Source of the DNA: Metaphire vulgaris
Taxonomy: Eukaryota; Annelida; Clitellata; Crassiclitellata; Megascolecidae
NCBI GenBank assembly: GCA_018105865.1
Contig: CM030869.1
Location: forward strand, 4,648,025 to 4,712,024
Direction of reading: 5' to 3'
DNA length: 64,000 nt
Of this stretch, positions 21,185 to 34,051 are shown in pieces (the stretch's first letter is position 1; each line of letters begins with the position of its first letter). Both the position numbers and the translations under genes were made by a program. The notes under the pieces are model-generated. The model saw only the letters and a program-made list of their open reading frames with translations. It ran no database searches and had not been told where the DNA came from.

Positions 21185-22680
21185 ACAGACGCGTTTTTTC
21201 AAGTAACTCACTATATAATGCTCATCAATCTGCCTACACTAAACATCACTCAACTGAAACTGTCCTCGCCTACATTTATGAGACTCTTAACTGCAATTGG
21301 TCTTCGCCAAGTTACTGGCCTTTGTCTCCTTGATCTCTCTGCAGCATTTGATACCATAGATCACAAAATTCTGCTCGAGCGACTCTCTCTCTGGTTTGGC
21401 ATATCTGAAAAAGCTCACAACTGGTTTGCATCTTATCTCAAATCTCGGTCTTTTCAAGTGTCCTGTCTTGGCCAAATTTCTCTTTCTCATATTATAGATT
21501 ATGGAGTGCCTCAAGGATCTGTTCTCGGGCCTGTACTGTTCAGCCTTTACACCACACCACTTTCATCTCTAATTAATTCCCTCAAGTTAAACCACCAACT
21601 CTATGCCGATGACACTCAGCTATTCCTTTCCTTCTCACCTCTTTCATTCAATGCTTCTATTATTGAGCTTGAATCTGCATTCTCGTCAATCTCTGCATGG
21701 ATGTCATCTAATCTCCTCGCTCTCAACCCATCTAAGACAGAGTTTCTTTTAATCGGACTACCCCAACAACTCAAAAAAAAATGACAATCCTAAACTAGTT
21801 TTGGCTCCTGACACCACAATAATCCCTGTTCCAACTGCTAGAAATCTCGGATTCAAATTTGACTCTTTTCTAAACTTCGAATCACAAATCTCCCAACTTT
21901 CAAAAGCCTGCTTTATTCATATTCAGGACCTTCGTCGCCTACGTCCTTGTCTTGATATTAAGACTGCGTCCACAATCGCCACCTCTATAGTCCACTCCAA
22001 ATTAGATTACTGTAACTCCTCTACTATAACCTTCCCAAAGCCTCCATCAACAAATTACAATCAATACAAAATGCACTTGCTCGTGCTGTTACTAAGTCAC
22101 CTAAATTCTCCCATATTTCACCCATACTAAAATCATTACATTGGCTTAAAATAACAGAACGTATCCAATATAAGATAATAACACTTACACATAGCTCACT
22201 TCAGTCATCAAAACCTGTCTACCTTAGATCACTATTAACCCCTCAGCCTCCTCGACCCACACGTTCGTCATCTCATCTCACTCTGTCACGCCCGCTAAAT
22301 CAGTCATCCCTGAAAATTTGCAACCGTGCCTTCTCATATGCTGCACCTGAACTCTGGAACTCGATCCCAGCTTCCCTTCGCACACTTGGACACTTTAAAA
22401 CAATAAAATCTAATTCCTCATTTCCTATAATTCCCGCACTATCTCCTCAAGTCTTCAGGTCTAAGCTTAAATCCTTCCTGTTTCTTAAATCATTTCCGCC
22501 ATAGCTGTAACAACCTAGCCTCACTGCCCTTCGGATATTGACCATTGCCTGGCTGATCCCACACCTTTCCTATAGCTATTTTAAGAGAGGCTGAGCGCCT
22601 ATGAATAAGCAGCTACTGTTGTGCTGCTTTCCAAGGCGCTATAGAAATCCACGAGATTTTACTTTACTTTACTTTACGCG
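21185..22680 (+). mobile_element. L2/CR1-like LINE, RT ORF and 3' end
   Basis: [62 protein letters not shown] are in one frame (21218-21784). Downstream frames give SKLDYCNS, HWLKITER and [16 protein letters not shown]. The tail is (TTTAC)n at 22660-22677. The best-preserved RT stretch of this family here. Confidence 0.93.
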
Positions 22681-22784
22681 TTGCATGAGAACACTGGCCA
22701 CGTATCATGTAACTTGTACCAGTCGCCTGGTTGAGGGCCTTAGCAACGGAGATCAGTGCCGCCCTATGGGCCTTGAGGTTAACT

Positions 22785-22819
22785 TTGAGAGCTCGGGAAG
22801 GACTTTCCCGAGCTCTCAA
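22785..22819. repeat. Perfect 15-bp hairpin
   Basis: TTGAGAGCTCGGGAA at 22785-22799 is followed by a 5-base loop and its exact reverse complement at 22805-22819. It lies in the TUT/NCKIPSD intergenic region just after a LINE tail. Confidence 0.85.
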
Positions 22820-22934
22820 TAGCTAGCGCTGGTGATGCACGTACATGCATCATATTTTATACGGACGAGTCCCAGCTACAGTGGTCCTTTGGAATAAATG
22901 ACCATGCACGAATGACCCCATCTTTGGCTATTAA

Positions 22935-23390
22935 GTAAGTAAGTAAGTAAGTAAGTAAAAAACTCGTTAATTTCTAAAGCGCTTCCAAAAGATGCACCGA
23001 AGTAGCTCCTTATTCCTATGCGCTCAATCTCAAATGAAGTAGCTATAGCCAAAGGTGGGTCATTCATGCCGGGTCATTTAATCAAAAGGGCGAGTGGGCA
23101 GGACGCTATAGCTATGGAGGAAATGATTTTATAAAGAGAAATGATTTTAGTTTGGAAAGAAAAACATGAGGAGATGTTGCAAGAAGGGGAGAAAATTGTG
23201 ACTCAGAGTTTGTTATTTGGCTTTGATGTAGACAACGAAGGGATATTGGAATTGAGTTCCAAAGCTCAGGTGCCGCATATGAAAAAGCACGATTGCAAAT
23301 TTTGAGAGATGATTGATTCAGAGGTCGAAGGAGAGTTACATGAGAAGAGGATCTAGTAGATCCAGGTTGTTGTGGAATTATTATTAACTA
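22935..23390 (-). mobile_element. L2/CR1-like LINE 3' end
   Basis: Near-duplicate of the left edge of the window (GTAGCTATAGCCAAAGGTGG, then GAGATGTTGCAAGAAGGGGA). Tail (TTAC)n at 22935-22958 on the opposite strand. Confidence 0.85.
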
Positions 23391-23439
23391 CTTCATACCA
23401 AGATTAAGCGCATAGGAATAACGAGTTACTGCGCTTGCT

Positions 23440-23665
23440 GTTTGACAGCGCTATAGAATTCACGAGATTTTACTTCTATTCTAATCTGAAACTTCTATAG
23501 CGCCACTTTAATAATGCACAGGAGCATCAACCGATGGCACACCAAATCCAAATCACTAAAGATCCAGGTCAAATCCAGGGTATCCGGCCGGGCAGACGGG
23601 TGACAGTCTATGGCGGATAAGCCGGGTCAAAAAGATGGGTTTTTAATCTTGCTCTAAAAATTTAT
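23440..23665 (-). mobile_element. L2/CR1-like LINE 3' fragment
   Basis: Minus-strand RARLKTHLFDPAYPP then stop, then CTATAGCGC-type 3' UTR signature at about 23500 and 23450. Confidence 0.65.
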
Positions 23666-23699
23666 AATGTACTTACTTACTTATTAACTAATGAACAGC

Positions 23700-24421
23700 T
23701 CAGAATACGCTTTTCGATCAAGCAAATAGTACAATAATTATGTCTAAGAATAATGCCACGGAAATGCAGCATCAGACTGTACCAAGTATTTTATGCCTAC
23801 CAATTTATGTGATGAAAATAAAATATGAACTCTACAGCATCTAAAAAGAGAAAGAGCAACGACCGAGAGGCAGCTGTTTGATTAATCTGGGTTTTAGGCG
23901 AGACCTTATGCGGAAACTATGGCAAGGGGATGGATTTCGATGTCAAAAATCGAAACTAATCTTGCAAAGTGAAACGTCAACATTTGTCGAAAAACAGCGA
24001 AAAAGGTTAAGAATTCTTTGGAGACGACGGTTCAGCGTAACTGATTGTAAATAAACTGCGCTGGCGGCAGTTACTGCGAGCTCAAATCTCTATATAATGT
24101 ATGACATTTATCATTTAAATTGTTTTCGCCCACTAAATGAAAATTCAGTAGTGAGTTTCGGAATTGCTACCTGAGAAAACATGTTACCTCATTATTTACA
24201 ATCGTTAGACAAGATTTGAGTTTGAAATATTAGATTAAAGGCACGAAAGCTTCTAATTATTGGTAGATCGGATATGATTTTGATTGCATGAAGTTGGTAA
24301 TATAAAAGCATAAAGTCAATAATATTATATATAAATTATTGTGCATTTGTGCGATGCATTCTATTTTAAATGACTCGGTGATTTCTAATTTTAAGATGTA
24401 TATTTTGACTACTTTGTAGAA
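23700..24421 (+). promoter_or_regulatory. Probable TUT promoter and 5' leader
   Basis: About 720 bp upstream of the TUT ATG with no transposon recognised, one of the few clean stretches in the window. An in-frame TAA at 24392-24394 closes the reading frame just upstream of the ATG. No TATA box or start site can be assigned. Confidence 0.35.
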
Positions 24422-25484
24422 ATGTCATATGCTGAAATTGAGGCTGAAATCAAAAAAGCACTTCATATTACTAATCCAGAAAATATGCAGTGTAATCTAG
24501 CAAACGGCTGTAGCAGTGTTAGCAGTGGACAGCAATCAAAGAAAGAAATTGCCAGTCAGAATAGAAAACCAGCTGAAAACTTTCCTCCTAAACCAATAAA
24601 CCTAAACCAAAGGTATGAACAAATTGAAGGCAGTAGGAATTTTAGTGGCGGCGGCGTACATGTATGGCAGCAACCAGTCACAGGCGGAGGAAATACTGAT
24701 GTATCACCAAGGAAGAGGAATCGGAGAAAGAAGAAAAATGACTTTGGTCAAAATGATGTGCAGGAACACCACAGCCTGAATCCAAACAACAGCAGAAATC
24801 AAGATGGAAATGCTGCAGCTAGTGAACATGTTTTTGCCATTTCCTGCCAATCTGTTGTTGAACCTATTGTTAGGGAGCAGGCACAGATGCCCCATTCTAG
24901 ATTCGGTGTGAATCAGGAATTACCTTTTAGTGTTATGCCATCAGCAAAAAATTGTAATGTATTAGAAAGTTTGGTTGTCACAAGCAATAGACAGGAGCAT
25001 GATTATAAATTGAAACCTGAATACAGAGAAACTGAGAATGTTGTGGCTGGTGAATGTAGTGGGTCTGTTTCCAGCCATTCAGTCGGAGAAGCAGTGTTCA
25101 AAACCAATGAACGTGTTTTGTCTTCAGTTTCTAGCATAAAGCCAGAATATCCATTTGGTTTAGCATCGTCATATGATACTGCAAAGCCAGCAAAATTTTC
25201 AGTTGTCAGAGGCAACGAAGCAGCCACAGCGAAAAGCACTAAGCGAGACAAAGCAGTTGCTCCAGTCTCTGAAGAAAAACCTGATTTTGCACATCAAATT
25301 CCTGTGGAACAAAGGCAATCTCAAAGTGAAATGTGTCGTCAGGAGTCTGGAGAAGAGCCAACAATGAGATTAGAAGATAAAAAAGACAGACCGATGAGAG
25401 CGCTCGGATCTGTTGAGATGAAAGCTTCTTCTGAACAGAAGACAAATGTTGCTTCTTCAAAGAAACAAGATTCACAAACTCCAG
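24422..25484 (+). CDS. TUT4/TUT7: TUT exon 1 (disordered N-terminus)
   Basis: Residues 1-354 plus one base. Rich in S, N, Q and K, with a basic stretch [11 protein letters not shown] near residue 100 that could be a nuclear/nucleolar or RNA-binding patch. Donor CCAG|GTTGCT; open reading continues into the intron and ends in an (ATT)n run, so the open frame overstates the exon. Confidence 0.9.
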
Positions 25485-25606
25485 GTTGCTGTCTAAATAC
25501 TTTAGTGAATTTAGTAATATTGTTGATATATACAATATACAATATATACATAGAGATGCTTGTTAGTGATTATTTCCACCAAATGAATTGTCTATTATTA
25601 TTATTG

Positions 25607-25641
<35 letters not shown>

Positions 25642-26321
25642 GTGATGCTGATTCACTGTTTTAATTACATCAGAAGTTCCAATTTAAAATTTCAAGTTTT
25701 GAATTTTTTAGAGTACCCCACAGTCCCCCTTGTTCTACGCCCCTGCCTAGCAGTAGTTGTACAATATGCTGCCCTAATCAGTTCCTGATTGTTAATATTG
25801 TAATTGTTTTTTTCAGCTTCTAATGAGAAAATAGAAAAAGAGCTTGAAGCAAATTACATTTTTCCTCTTAAAAAGGTAATTGTAGTTTCTTTTAAAGTGA
25901 ATTTTGGTCATTAGGCTCACTTTTTCTCTAATTCTTGCAGTGAGAAAAATTTTCTTCGCGTTATTGTTTGTTATGAGAACTCTTCTGAATATGTGTCATG
26001 TATATCTGCATTCTGTGTTCTGTTTTAGAATTTAATTGTGATTATAGTTGCAGCATTAAATATAGCAGGGAGAATGACTGAATGTATGACCACACATTAC
26101 TTGGATTGAAGCAATTATGAAGGTTAAAGGAACTAGAAAACAGTGGAAGAATGACTTTTGGCAGATCTGTTGATATTGATCAGTAATGCAGTTCATTGTT
26201 ACCATGTGATGTTTTATTTGTACATGATTACTTTACTGTTCTTTATAACTGGACTCAGTTTTGTAAGTAATGTACCCTTGCTCCTGACATTTGGTAATAT
26301 TGTATACAAGAAATTGTCAGT

Positions 26322-26383
<62 letters not shown>

Positions 26384-29300
26384 ATAATAATAATAATGCA
26401 ACATTAAATACTGTTTGTGCTTTTGTTCCTTTCTTTAATGGTATCAATTTTGATGATCTTCATATATTCATATATTTGAATACAGATTTGAAGATCACTC
26501 AGGAAGTGATAGATCACTGACAGGAAGTGACAGATCACTCAGGAAGTGATAGACATTTACTTTATATCTTAAACATTACAGAGTCTAGTTCTTAGTCAGA
26601 TAAAGACTTGTGTAATCATTTCTGCAACAGCCTCAAGCATACAATAATCTTAAGAACTATTTTCCATTCTGGTACAGATGTGTCATTCATTAATTTTGTG
26701 GTTTTCTGTAAGTTATTTGTAAAAATTCCAAGTTCTTGCTACTGTTTGCATAATTTGCTAACTGCCATGTAAAACTCCAGAGCTTAAATTATGTAATTAC
26801 TTGAAAGTTTTTCATTTCATTTGACACAGTAGTCCCGTACTTGAATCTGAGCATCAAGTTGGTGCTAGTCTCAGGTGTCAATGGCAAATGGGGATGCAAG
26901 TGGCTTGCATTGTTAATCTGTCAGTTTAATAATAACTCTTTTCTCGGCCTGCATTTTACAGACTTGCGCTTAACCTCTGTAGCTTCAAGCTGTTGCTCTG
27001 ATATCTACGCCTAGATGATGAATGTCTGATTTTTGCCGCTGACTTGATACCAGGATATTATCAATATTATTGCTGTTTTGTGTCAAGTTTATAAAGTTTT
27101 GCTTGTTTTATATTTTTATAGAAATCGACAAAATTTACAAATGCCAAATATTTTTGTCGTCTGTGTGAATACCACTGTGACAGCGTTTCCCATTGCCAGC
27201 AGCATATGAAAAATGCAAGACATGAAAGACTTCTCTCTGTGAGTTTTATTCTTGAATTTTTAAGTTTTATTTGGAAAGTTGTGGCAGTTTACAGAAATTT
27301 CCAACCTAAGCATAGGAAGTTTATGCACTTGATCTTGATTCACATTGTTAAGTAGTTGCTGAAATATAGTTGAGATTATTATTAACGTTCTATTTTGCCA
27401 GTTTTTGCAACTGTACAATACATTGTTGTAAATATTTTCACATCTGTAACATTTATAATATAGGGTGATACTAATATTATTGGAGGATATGTTGGTAAAA
27501 TGCATAGTTTTTTTCTTCGAATGGGTGATTATTTGTGCTTTGACTGACTTAGCTGAGAAACGCTTAGAATTCAAAATGGCTCATTCATCTGTTGTGTAGA
27601 CTTCATGAAGGCTTTTGACAGTGTGTGGGAGAGGATATGGGCAGTCATGAGACAAATGGGCTGTCCAGACAAAATTGTGAGATTACTGGAACTATTGTGT
27701 GAAGAAACTTTCAGCACAATTCAAGTTAATGGGAATCACACTGACTGGTCTGAAACTGTTATAGGGGTGCTGCAAGGGTGCCTGCTGTCAGGGCCACATT
27801 ATCCATTAGGCACAGTAGGCACTCTGCCTAGGGCTTACAAAGTTTCAGGGGCCTACAAAAGCCTGAAAATAAAGTAGTGAAAACACAGACTATAAACTAT
27901 AATGTGATTTAAAGTGACTTAGGAGGCATTACTGTCTGTGTGAAATAAACTAGGGGGCGCTAACGGGGATTGAGCTTCGCTTCGTCAGCCAAAAACTCCA
28001 GCACGTAACTTGCCTCTGCCATCTTCCCAAACATAGTACTTCACCTAAAATATTGCAGAAATTGCAGATACGAATTTAATAACATTTGTAGTAACAAATA
28101 ATAAATAAATGTAGTAACGTGCAAAGGCTGGTGGAAGAAGAAGGAGAAGAGGATATATTGTTAAACTGCATCTATTTTCTTCAAGTGAGTGATTATTCGG
28201 TGGCATTTAAAGGGTATTTTAAAATAATCGTGTTTCTTTTGAGCTCAACTCACTCGTTGTGAAATTTTGCCGTAGGTTCTCCTAGAAGAGAATTTTTTGC
28301 GTGATATGGTGTCGCCATCTCCAGCACATGGTCAGGCAGTTACGCAGGCCATCAACCATCTACTGATGACGCTTACACCAACTGAATCACAACAGAGAGA
28401 GCGTTTCATTATCTTTCTAAAAATCGAAGAACTTGTTAAACAGATATCAAAAGGTGCTCAGGGGAACTTTAATCTACTCTTGTCATTCACTCTCATTATT
28501 GTTTTTATTGTCTATTTTAAGATTAAGAGCGTTGAATGACGTTACTTTGATAATTTATTAAGAAAGCTGAAATTTCTCTGATTGTTTCTTATGCTGTTTT
28601 GTCACAAATAATGTGCACATTATGTAATTTTACCTACTTTACAACCACTTGATTGCTATTTCTAGAACACATTTTGCCTGTTTTTTTTAAAATTTGGAGA
28701 CATCGTGTTAAGGCAGTAATGGTTCATAGCATGTCGCTTAAAGACTGAATGCTCATGTTTTTTGGCTTATTTGGTGTGTTTCAGATGCCGTAGCAGCAGT
28801 GTATGGGTCCACAGTGAGTTTAACTGCTCTAAGGGACAGTGACCTAAACATTGATGTAAATGATGCCAACCCTGCACGACTGCTCATGAAAATTTATCAG
28901 ATCCTCAAAGATGATCAGTCAGGTATTTTAAAAAATAAGAATTCAGCTTTTATCTAGTTGAAAATTAAGTATTTAGTTATCTTACTAATCTGGGAATTTC
29001 TTTTGTATTTAACTATATTTGGGATAATTCTATGTGCACAGTTATCTCCTAATTGCATGCACCAAAAATTATTTGCATGTGCAGTTGTGCACTGATGTGT
29101 GTGTGTGTGTGTACGCTCGCCTGTTTGCACTCTCATGTGTGTATTCTGTGTGCGTGCGTGTGCATACTTGTGTACGTGTGTGTGGTGTATTTGTGTCTGT
29201 GTAATACTGTACGTGTGTGCATTTTTGTGTGTGCACTTGTGTGTGGGTGTTACCAAAGCATAGATGGCATTTTGTTTTCTTACCTTAAATATATTGGTTC

Positions 29301-32300
29301 ATTAGTTCATATCCTGAAGAGTCTTGTGTGTAAAATCTTGACAGATGCAATCCCAACCCCAGTAATGTGCTGCAGATCACTTGTGAATTTGTTGAAGCCT
29401 CTGACTTACTTCGTTCATGGATGCACTCAAATCGACTTTTACTTAATCCAGCTAAAACTCAGCTCATCTGGTTTGGTACTCGAGGTCAGCCCTTAAAAAT
29501 TGATCATATGTCTATAGGCTCTATGCAGTCTGCCTTCCCTGACCTCTCTTTCTTCTCTTCTGTCCATGATCTTGGTTTAATTCTTGTCTCTGAGTTAACC
29601 TTTATGGATCATATTAATTCACTTTGTGTCGCAGTTGCTTCGATCATCTCTGTCAGCTCAGAGTGATTCAACGTACATTAGACATGCCATCAGCTTCTTC
29701 TCTGATTTATGCTTTTATTTGATATAGGCTTGACTACTGTGGTTTGCTCTTTACTGGTCTTCCATTGATGCAACTTGGTAAACTCCGGATGGTTCTTCAT
29801 TCAGCAGCCAGGGTGATTGCTGGTGTCACAAGACGCGAATGCATTAGTGCTTACATGAAGTATATTCTGCATTGGTTGCCTTATCCTGCCAGAGCTAAGT
29901 TTTGTGTCTTAAGAGCTGTTGCACTATCTCTTATTGGTACTGCTCCAGAACTGTCAGAGTTACTCCATCCTCTTAGCTCTATCCCTTATTAGCCATGTCT
30001 ATGGTCCTCAGCTCAAAGTAATGTAATGTAATGTAACAAGATATTTGTATAGCGCCTCTTCTGAAAGATCACTCAGAAGCGCTTCCACAGCAAATTACTG
30101 TATATTAACAAAGAGATAAGTTTTAAGTCGTTTCAAAAAGAGGGCCATAGAATTAGGAGTTGCTAAGCCACGCATACTGGCGTCAAGAGCATTCCAAAGG
30201 ATAGGGCCAACTGATTCAAAACCTCGCTTCAGGAACATGGAAGTTCGTGGCTTGGGGCACACTGAGAGACCCATTGGTTGTGGACCGAAGACATGGCCGA
30301 CCAGGGATAGAGCTAAGGGGATGGAGTAGCTCTGAAAGGTAAGATGGAGTGGCACCATAAAGAGAGAGTGCAACCACTCTCAACATACGAAACTCAACTC
30401 GAGCAGGATAAGGCAGCCAGTGTAAAATAGACGTCATATAATCACTAATGTGATCACGTCTTGTGACACCAGCAATCACCCTGGCTGCTGAACGAAGAAC
30501 CATCTGGAGTTTATCAAGTCGCACCGATGGAAGACCAGCAAAAAGTGAACCACAGTAGTCAAGCCTTGAGCAAATAAATGCATGAATCAAAGTAGAAGCA
30601 GATGGCATGTCTAGTGTACGTCGAATCACTCTAAGCTGGCGGAGATGATAGAAGCAACTGCGACAAAGTGAGTTAATGTGATCCATAAAGGTTAACTCAG
30701 AGTCAAGAATTATACCAAGATCACGGACAGAGGAGGAGAAAGAGAGGCCGGGGAAGGCAGCCTGCACAGACATATGATCAATTTTTAAGAGCTGACCTCG
30801 AGTACCAAACCAGATGAGCTGAGTTTTAGCTGGATTAAGTAAAAGACGATTTGAGTGCATCCATGAATGAAGTAAGTCAGAGGCTTCAACAAATTCACGA
30901 GTGATCTGCAGCGCATTAGTGGGGCTGGAATGTGAATAGGCCTGAATATCATCAGCGTACATATGTTTTTTTAAAAATTATATGGTGCAAACAAGCGTGC
31001 AACATCAGCAGTATAAAGTATATACAGAAGCGGCCCAAGAACCGAACCCTGAGGACTCCACAAGTGACTGGCACTTCACGGGAGTAGGAAGAACCAAGTG
31101 ATGCAATCATGCGGCGTTCAGAGAGATAGGATTTTAACCAGGCCAGAGGAAGACCAGAGACACCAAATGAGACAGAGAGGCGCTGTAGAAGAATATCATG
31201 GTCAACAGTGTCGAAAGCAGCACTGACATCAAATAGGGCAAGAAGAGTGACTTCTGACCGATCGATGGCCCTATAGAGATCTGAGAGAAGATGCAAGAGA
31301 AGCGTTTCAGTGGAGTGTGAGGCACGGAAACCAGACTGGTATTTCGGCAGCAAATCATTAGCCTCAAGATATGGAAGCAGCTGAAGAGTGACAACCTTCT
31401 CAAGGACCTTAGATAAGAAACTGAGGTTTGAGATAGGGCGATAACTTGACATTTCAGACTCATCAAGGCCAGTTTGCTTAAGCCTAGGCTTAACTATTGC
31501 CAGTTTCTGCGATGCAGGTAGGCAGCCTTCTTTAAGAGACCTATTGCAGAGTAACGTTAAAAAGGCAAGAAACAATCAATATAGTCATGCACAATAAAAG
31601 TCGGAATCGGATCGAGTTCACAGGTTTTTCGTAGGCATAGAGAGGATGACGATCGAAGAACATCCAACGTAACCGTCAAAGTCCTGTAGACAAACATCTG
31701 TGGTTGTAAACTCTGGCGGCTGCGACCAGCTGTAGCATCCCTCACACGACGAACTTTAGATATCAAATAATCCACGAACTGATTTGCAGTAAACGATAAA
31801 TCCGCATTCAGTTGTGAATTCAAGGCTTTGTACGACCGAGAATATCATTGAATGTTTTCCAGAGTCTACGAGAGGAGTGAGCATTACGTGAAATTTGACA
31901 CTCCCAGTAGTTTCTTTCTTTGTCACGAAAAAAAACTATGCATGTCCCTGATCATAAGTACAGTCTCACGACGGTCATCCGGGTTCTTTGTTCGTCCTGA
32001 ATTTCCGCTCACACTTCCTAACACGACGTCGAAATGTTCTGCATTCTGCGTCAAACCATGGTGACAGAGGTTTATGACGAATCTTAACCTTGCGTACTGG
32101 AAGGAGATCATCAAGTAACCGTCTTGTTGTTGAGTCGTATAGTTCAAACAGTGTACTCACAGAAGCAGAGGCAAGGTCTTCTAGGTTTTTGGCACAAAGG
32201 GCTTGATTGAAGGCCTTGGCAAAATGCTTCACCGTCGAACTTTTTCCAGTTACGCACATTCCTGAGGATGTAGACAGGCTTGCTGGAAGGAAGCGGAAAG

Positions 32301-33985
32301 GATGCCGAGACAAGGCCATGATCTGATATTGCAGGCGTGCATATTTGAATATCAGATGCAGGAACATCCTCACGAGTGATAATAAGATCCAAACATCCTC
32401 CATTGATGTGAGTTGACTCATTGACCAGTTATGCGAGCCCAAATTGATGAAGGATAGCACTAAGAGTTTTAACATCCGGCAAAGAAGGTCTTTCCATATG
32501 AATATTAAAATCTCCAGCCACTATCACATGCGAATTGAATATGGCTAATTGCTCCAGACACTGCTCCAGTTCACTGAAAAATTCACTTGTAACAGGTTGT
32601 GAACCTGGCCGATAGATGGAAAGGACAGTGCAAGGGCCATCTGGCGTAGAAAATGTCAGGCACATTGACTCAAAGGTAGTCGTGGTAACATTGATGTCGA
32701 CTTGTTTTGCTTTATAAGCAGCACGATGGTATACTACGATACCACCCCCTCTTGAGTCACAGTTTTGACCAATTGTGCCTCGAGAAGCAGATCGTGCTTG
32801 GCTTTGAAAAGTGTAGCCTGGTGGCGCAGCATTACAAACTGCAACATCGGATGACCGTTCATGCCATGATTCGGTGACGATAAGGACATCAAGTTCTTTG
32901 GAGACAATTTCATTCATGACCGCCGTATATATAAGTAGCCTCGGTGTGCCCCAAGCACGAACCTTTTTATTCCTGAAACAAGGTCTTGAGTCATGTCGGC
33001 CTTATCCTCCAGAATGCTCTTGACCCCAGCATACATAATTCTGCCACTGCTGATTCTATGGCCTTCTTTTTGAAACGACTTAAAACTCATCTCTTTGTCA
33101 ATATGCTGTAATCACAGTGGGAACACTTCTAAGTAAGGTTGTTAACAGTTAACCAGTTAACCGGTCCTAAGAGCAAGGACTGGTCCTTTTAACTTTGACC
33201 GGTTAACCGTAATTTCAATTTGAAAACATCAAAACACTTTGTTATAGCAGTGCAGGACGCCGGGATAGGCGCCGGCGGCATCAAAGCGCTTTGATGTTGG
33301 CACGACACCAGACTGCCGCTAACGAGCAGTTAACCGGTTAACCGGTCTTTTTTTGAACGGTTAACCGGTCCTTCAAAACCAGCAGTCTTAACAACCTTAC
33401 TTCTGAGTCATTTTTCAGAAGAGGTGCTATGCATATGTTCTATTACATTACCTTACATTGCAAATGCAATGTTGTCGACTGTTTTTACAATGTTAATTGT
33501 AAATTGAGGAATAATTTTCTTCTAAAGACTTGGATGTACTTTGCTTCTGGTGATGATGTTCTTTAATTTTGATGTTTTAATTGATCATTTCAGGTTACTT
33601 CCGTGATGTAAGAAGTGACTTTCAATCAAAGTTTCCGGCTGTTTATGCAACTGTTTCCACGCTTAATCTTAGAGTCCAGATAGGTGTTAACAATGGCCAA
33701 TCAGTGCTGACGTCTCGCCTTTTGTCTGTTTATTTTCAACTTGATAAGCGAGCTCGGCCACTTGCCATTGCCTTCAGGCATTGGGCAAAGGTGATGTTCT
33801 TTTTTAGAGACATTTTAAAATATTTCTGGCAGAAGTTTTGTGAACAAACTTAGTTTATATTGTTATCTGCCATTTGAAGATCTTAGAGGTACAGTAAGGT
33901 ATTTGAGGATTATTAGAAAAGCCTGTTGTATGTGAAATTTAGAAATTTTATTATTTCATTTTGATCTGTTTAATTATTGACAGAC

Positions 33986-34051
<66 letters not shown>

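Noticed and set aside
21218..21784. 188-codon reverse transcriptase frame as a possible host gene
   Set aside because: Has L2/CR1-type motifs, a LINE tail and decayed relatives across the window; a retrotransposon, not a domesticated gene. The same applies to 30216-32917 and 38229-38612.
29090..29260. 147-codon frame with Cys/Val repeats
   Set aside because: It is a degenerate GTGT microsatellite read as protein.
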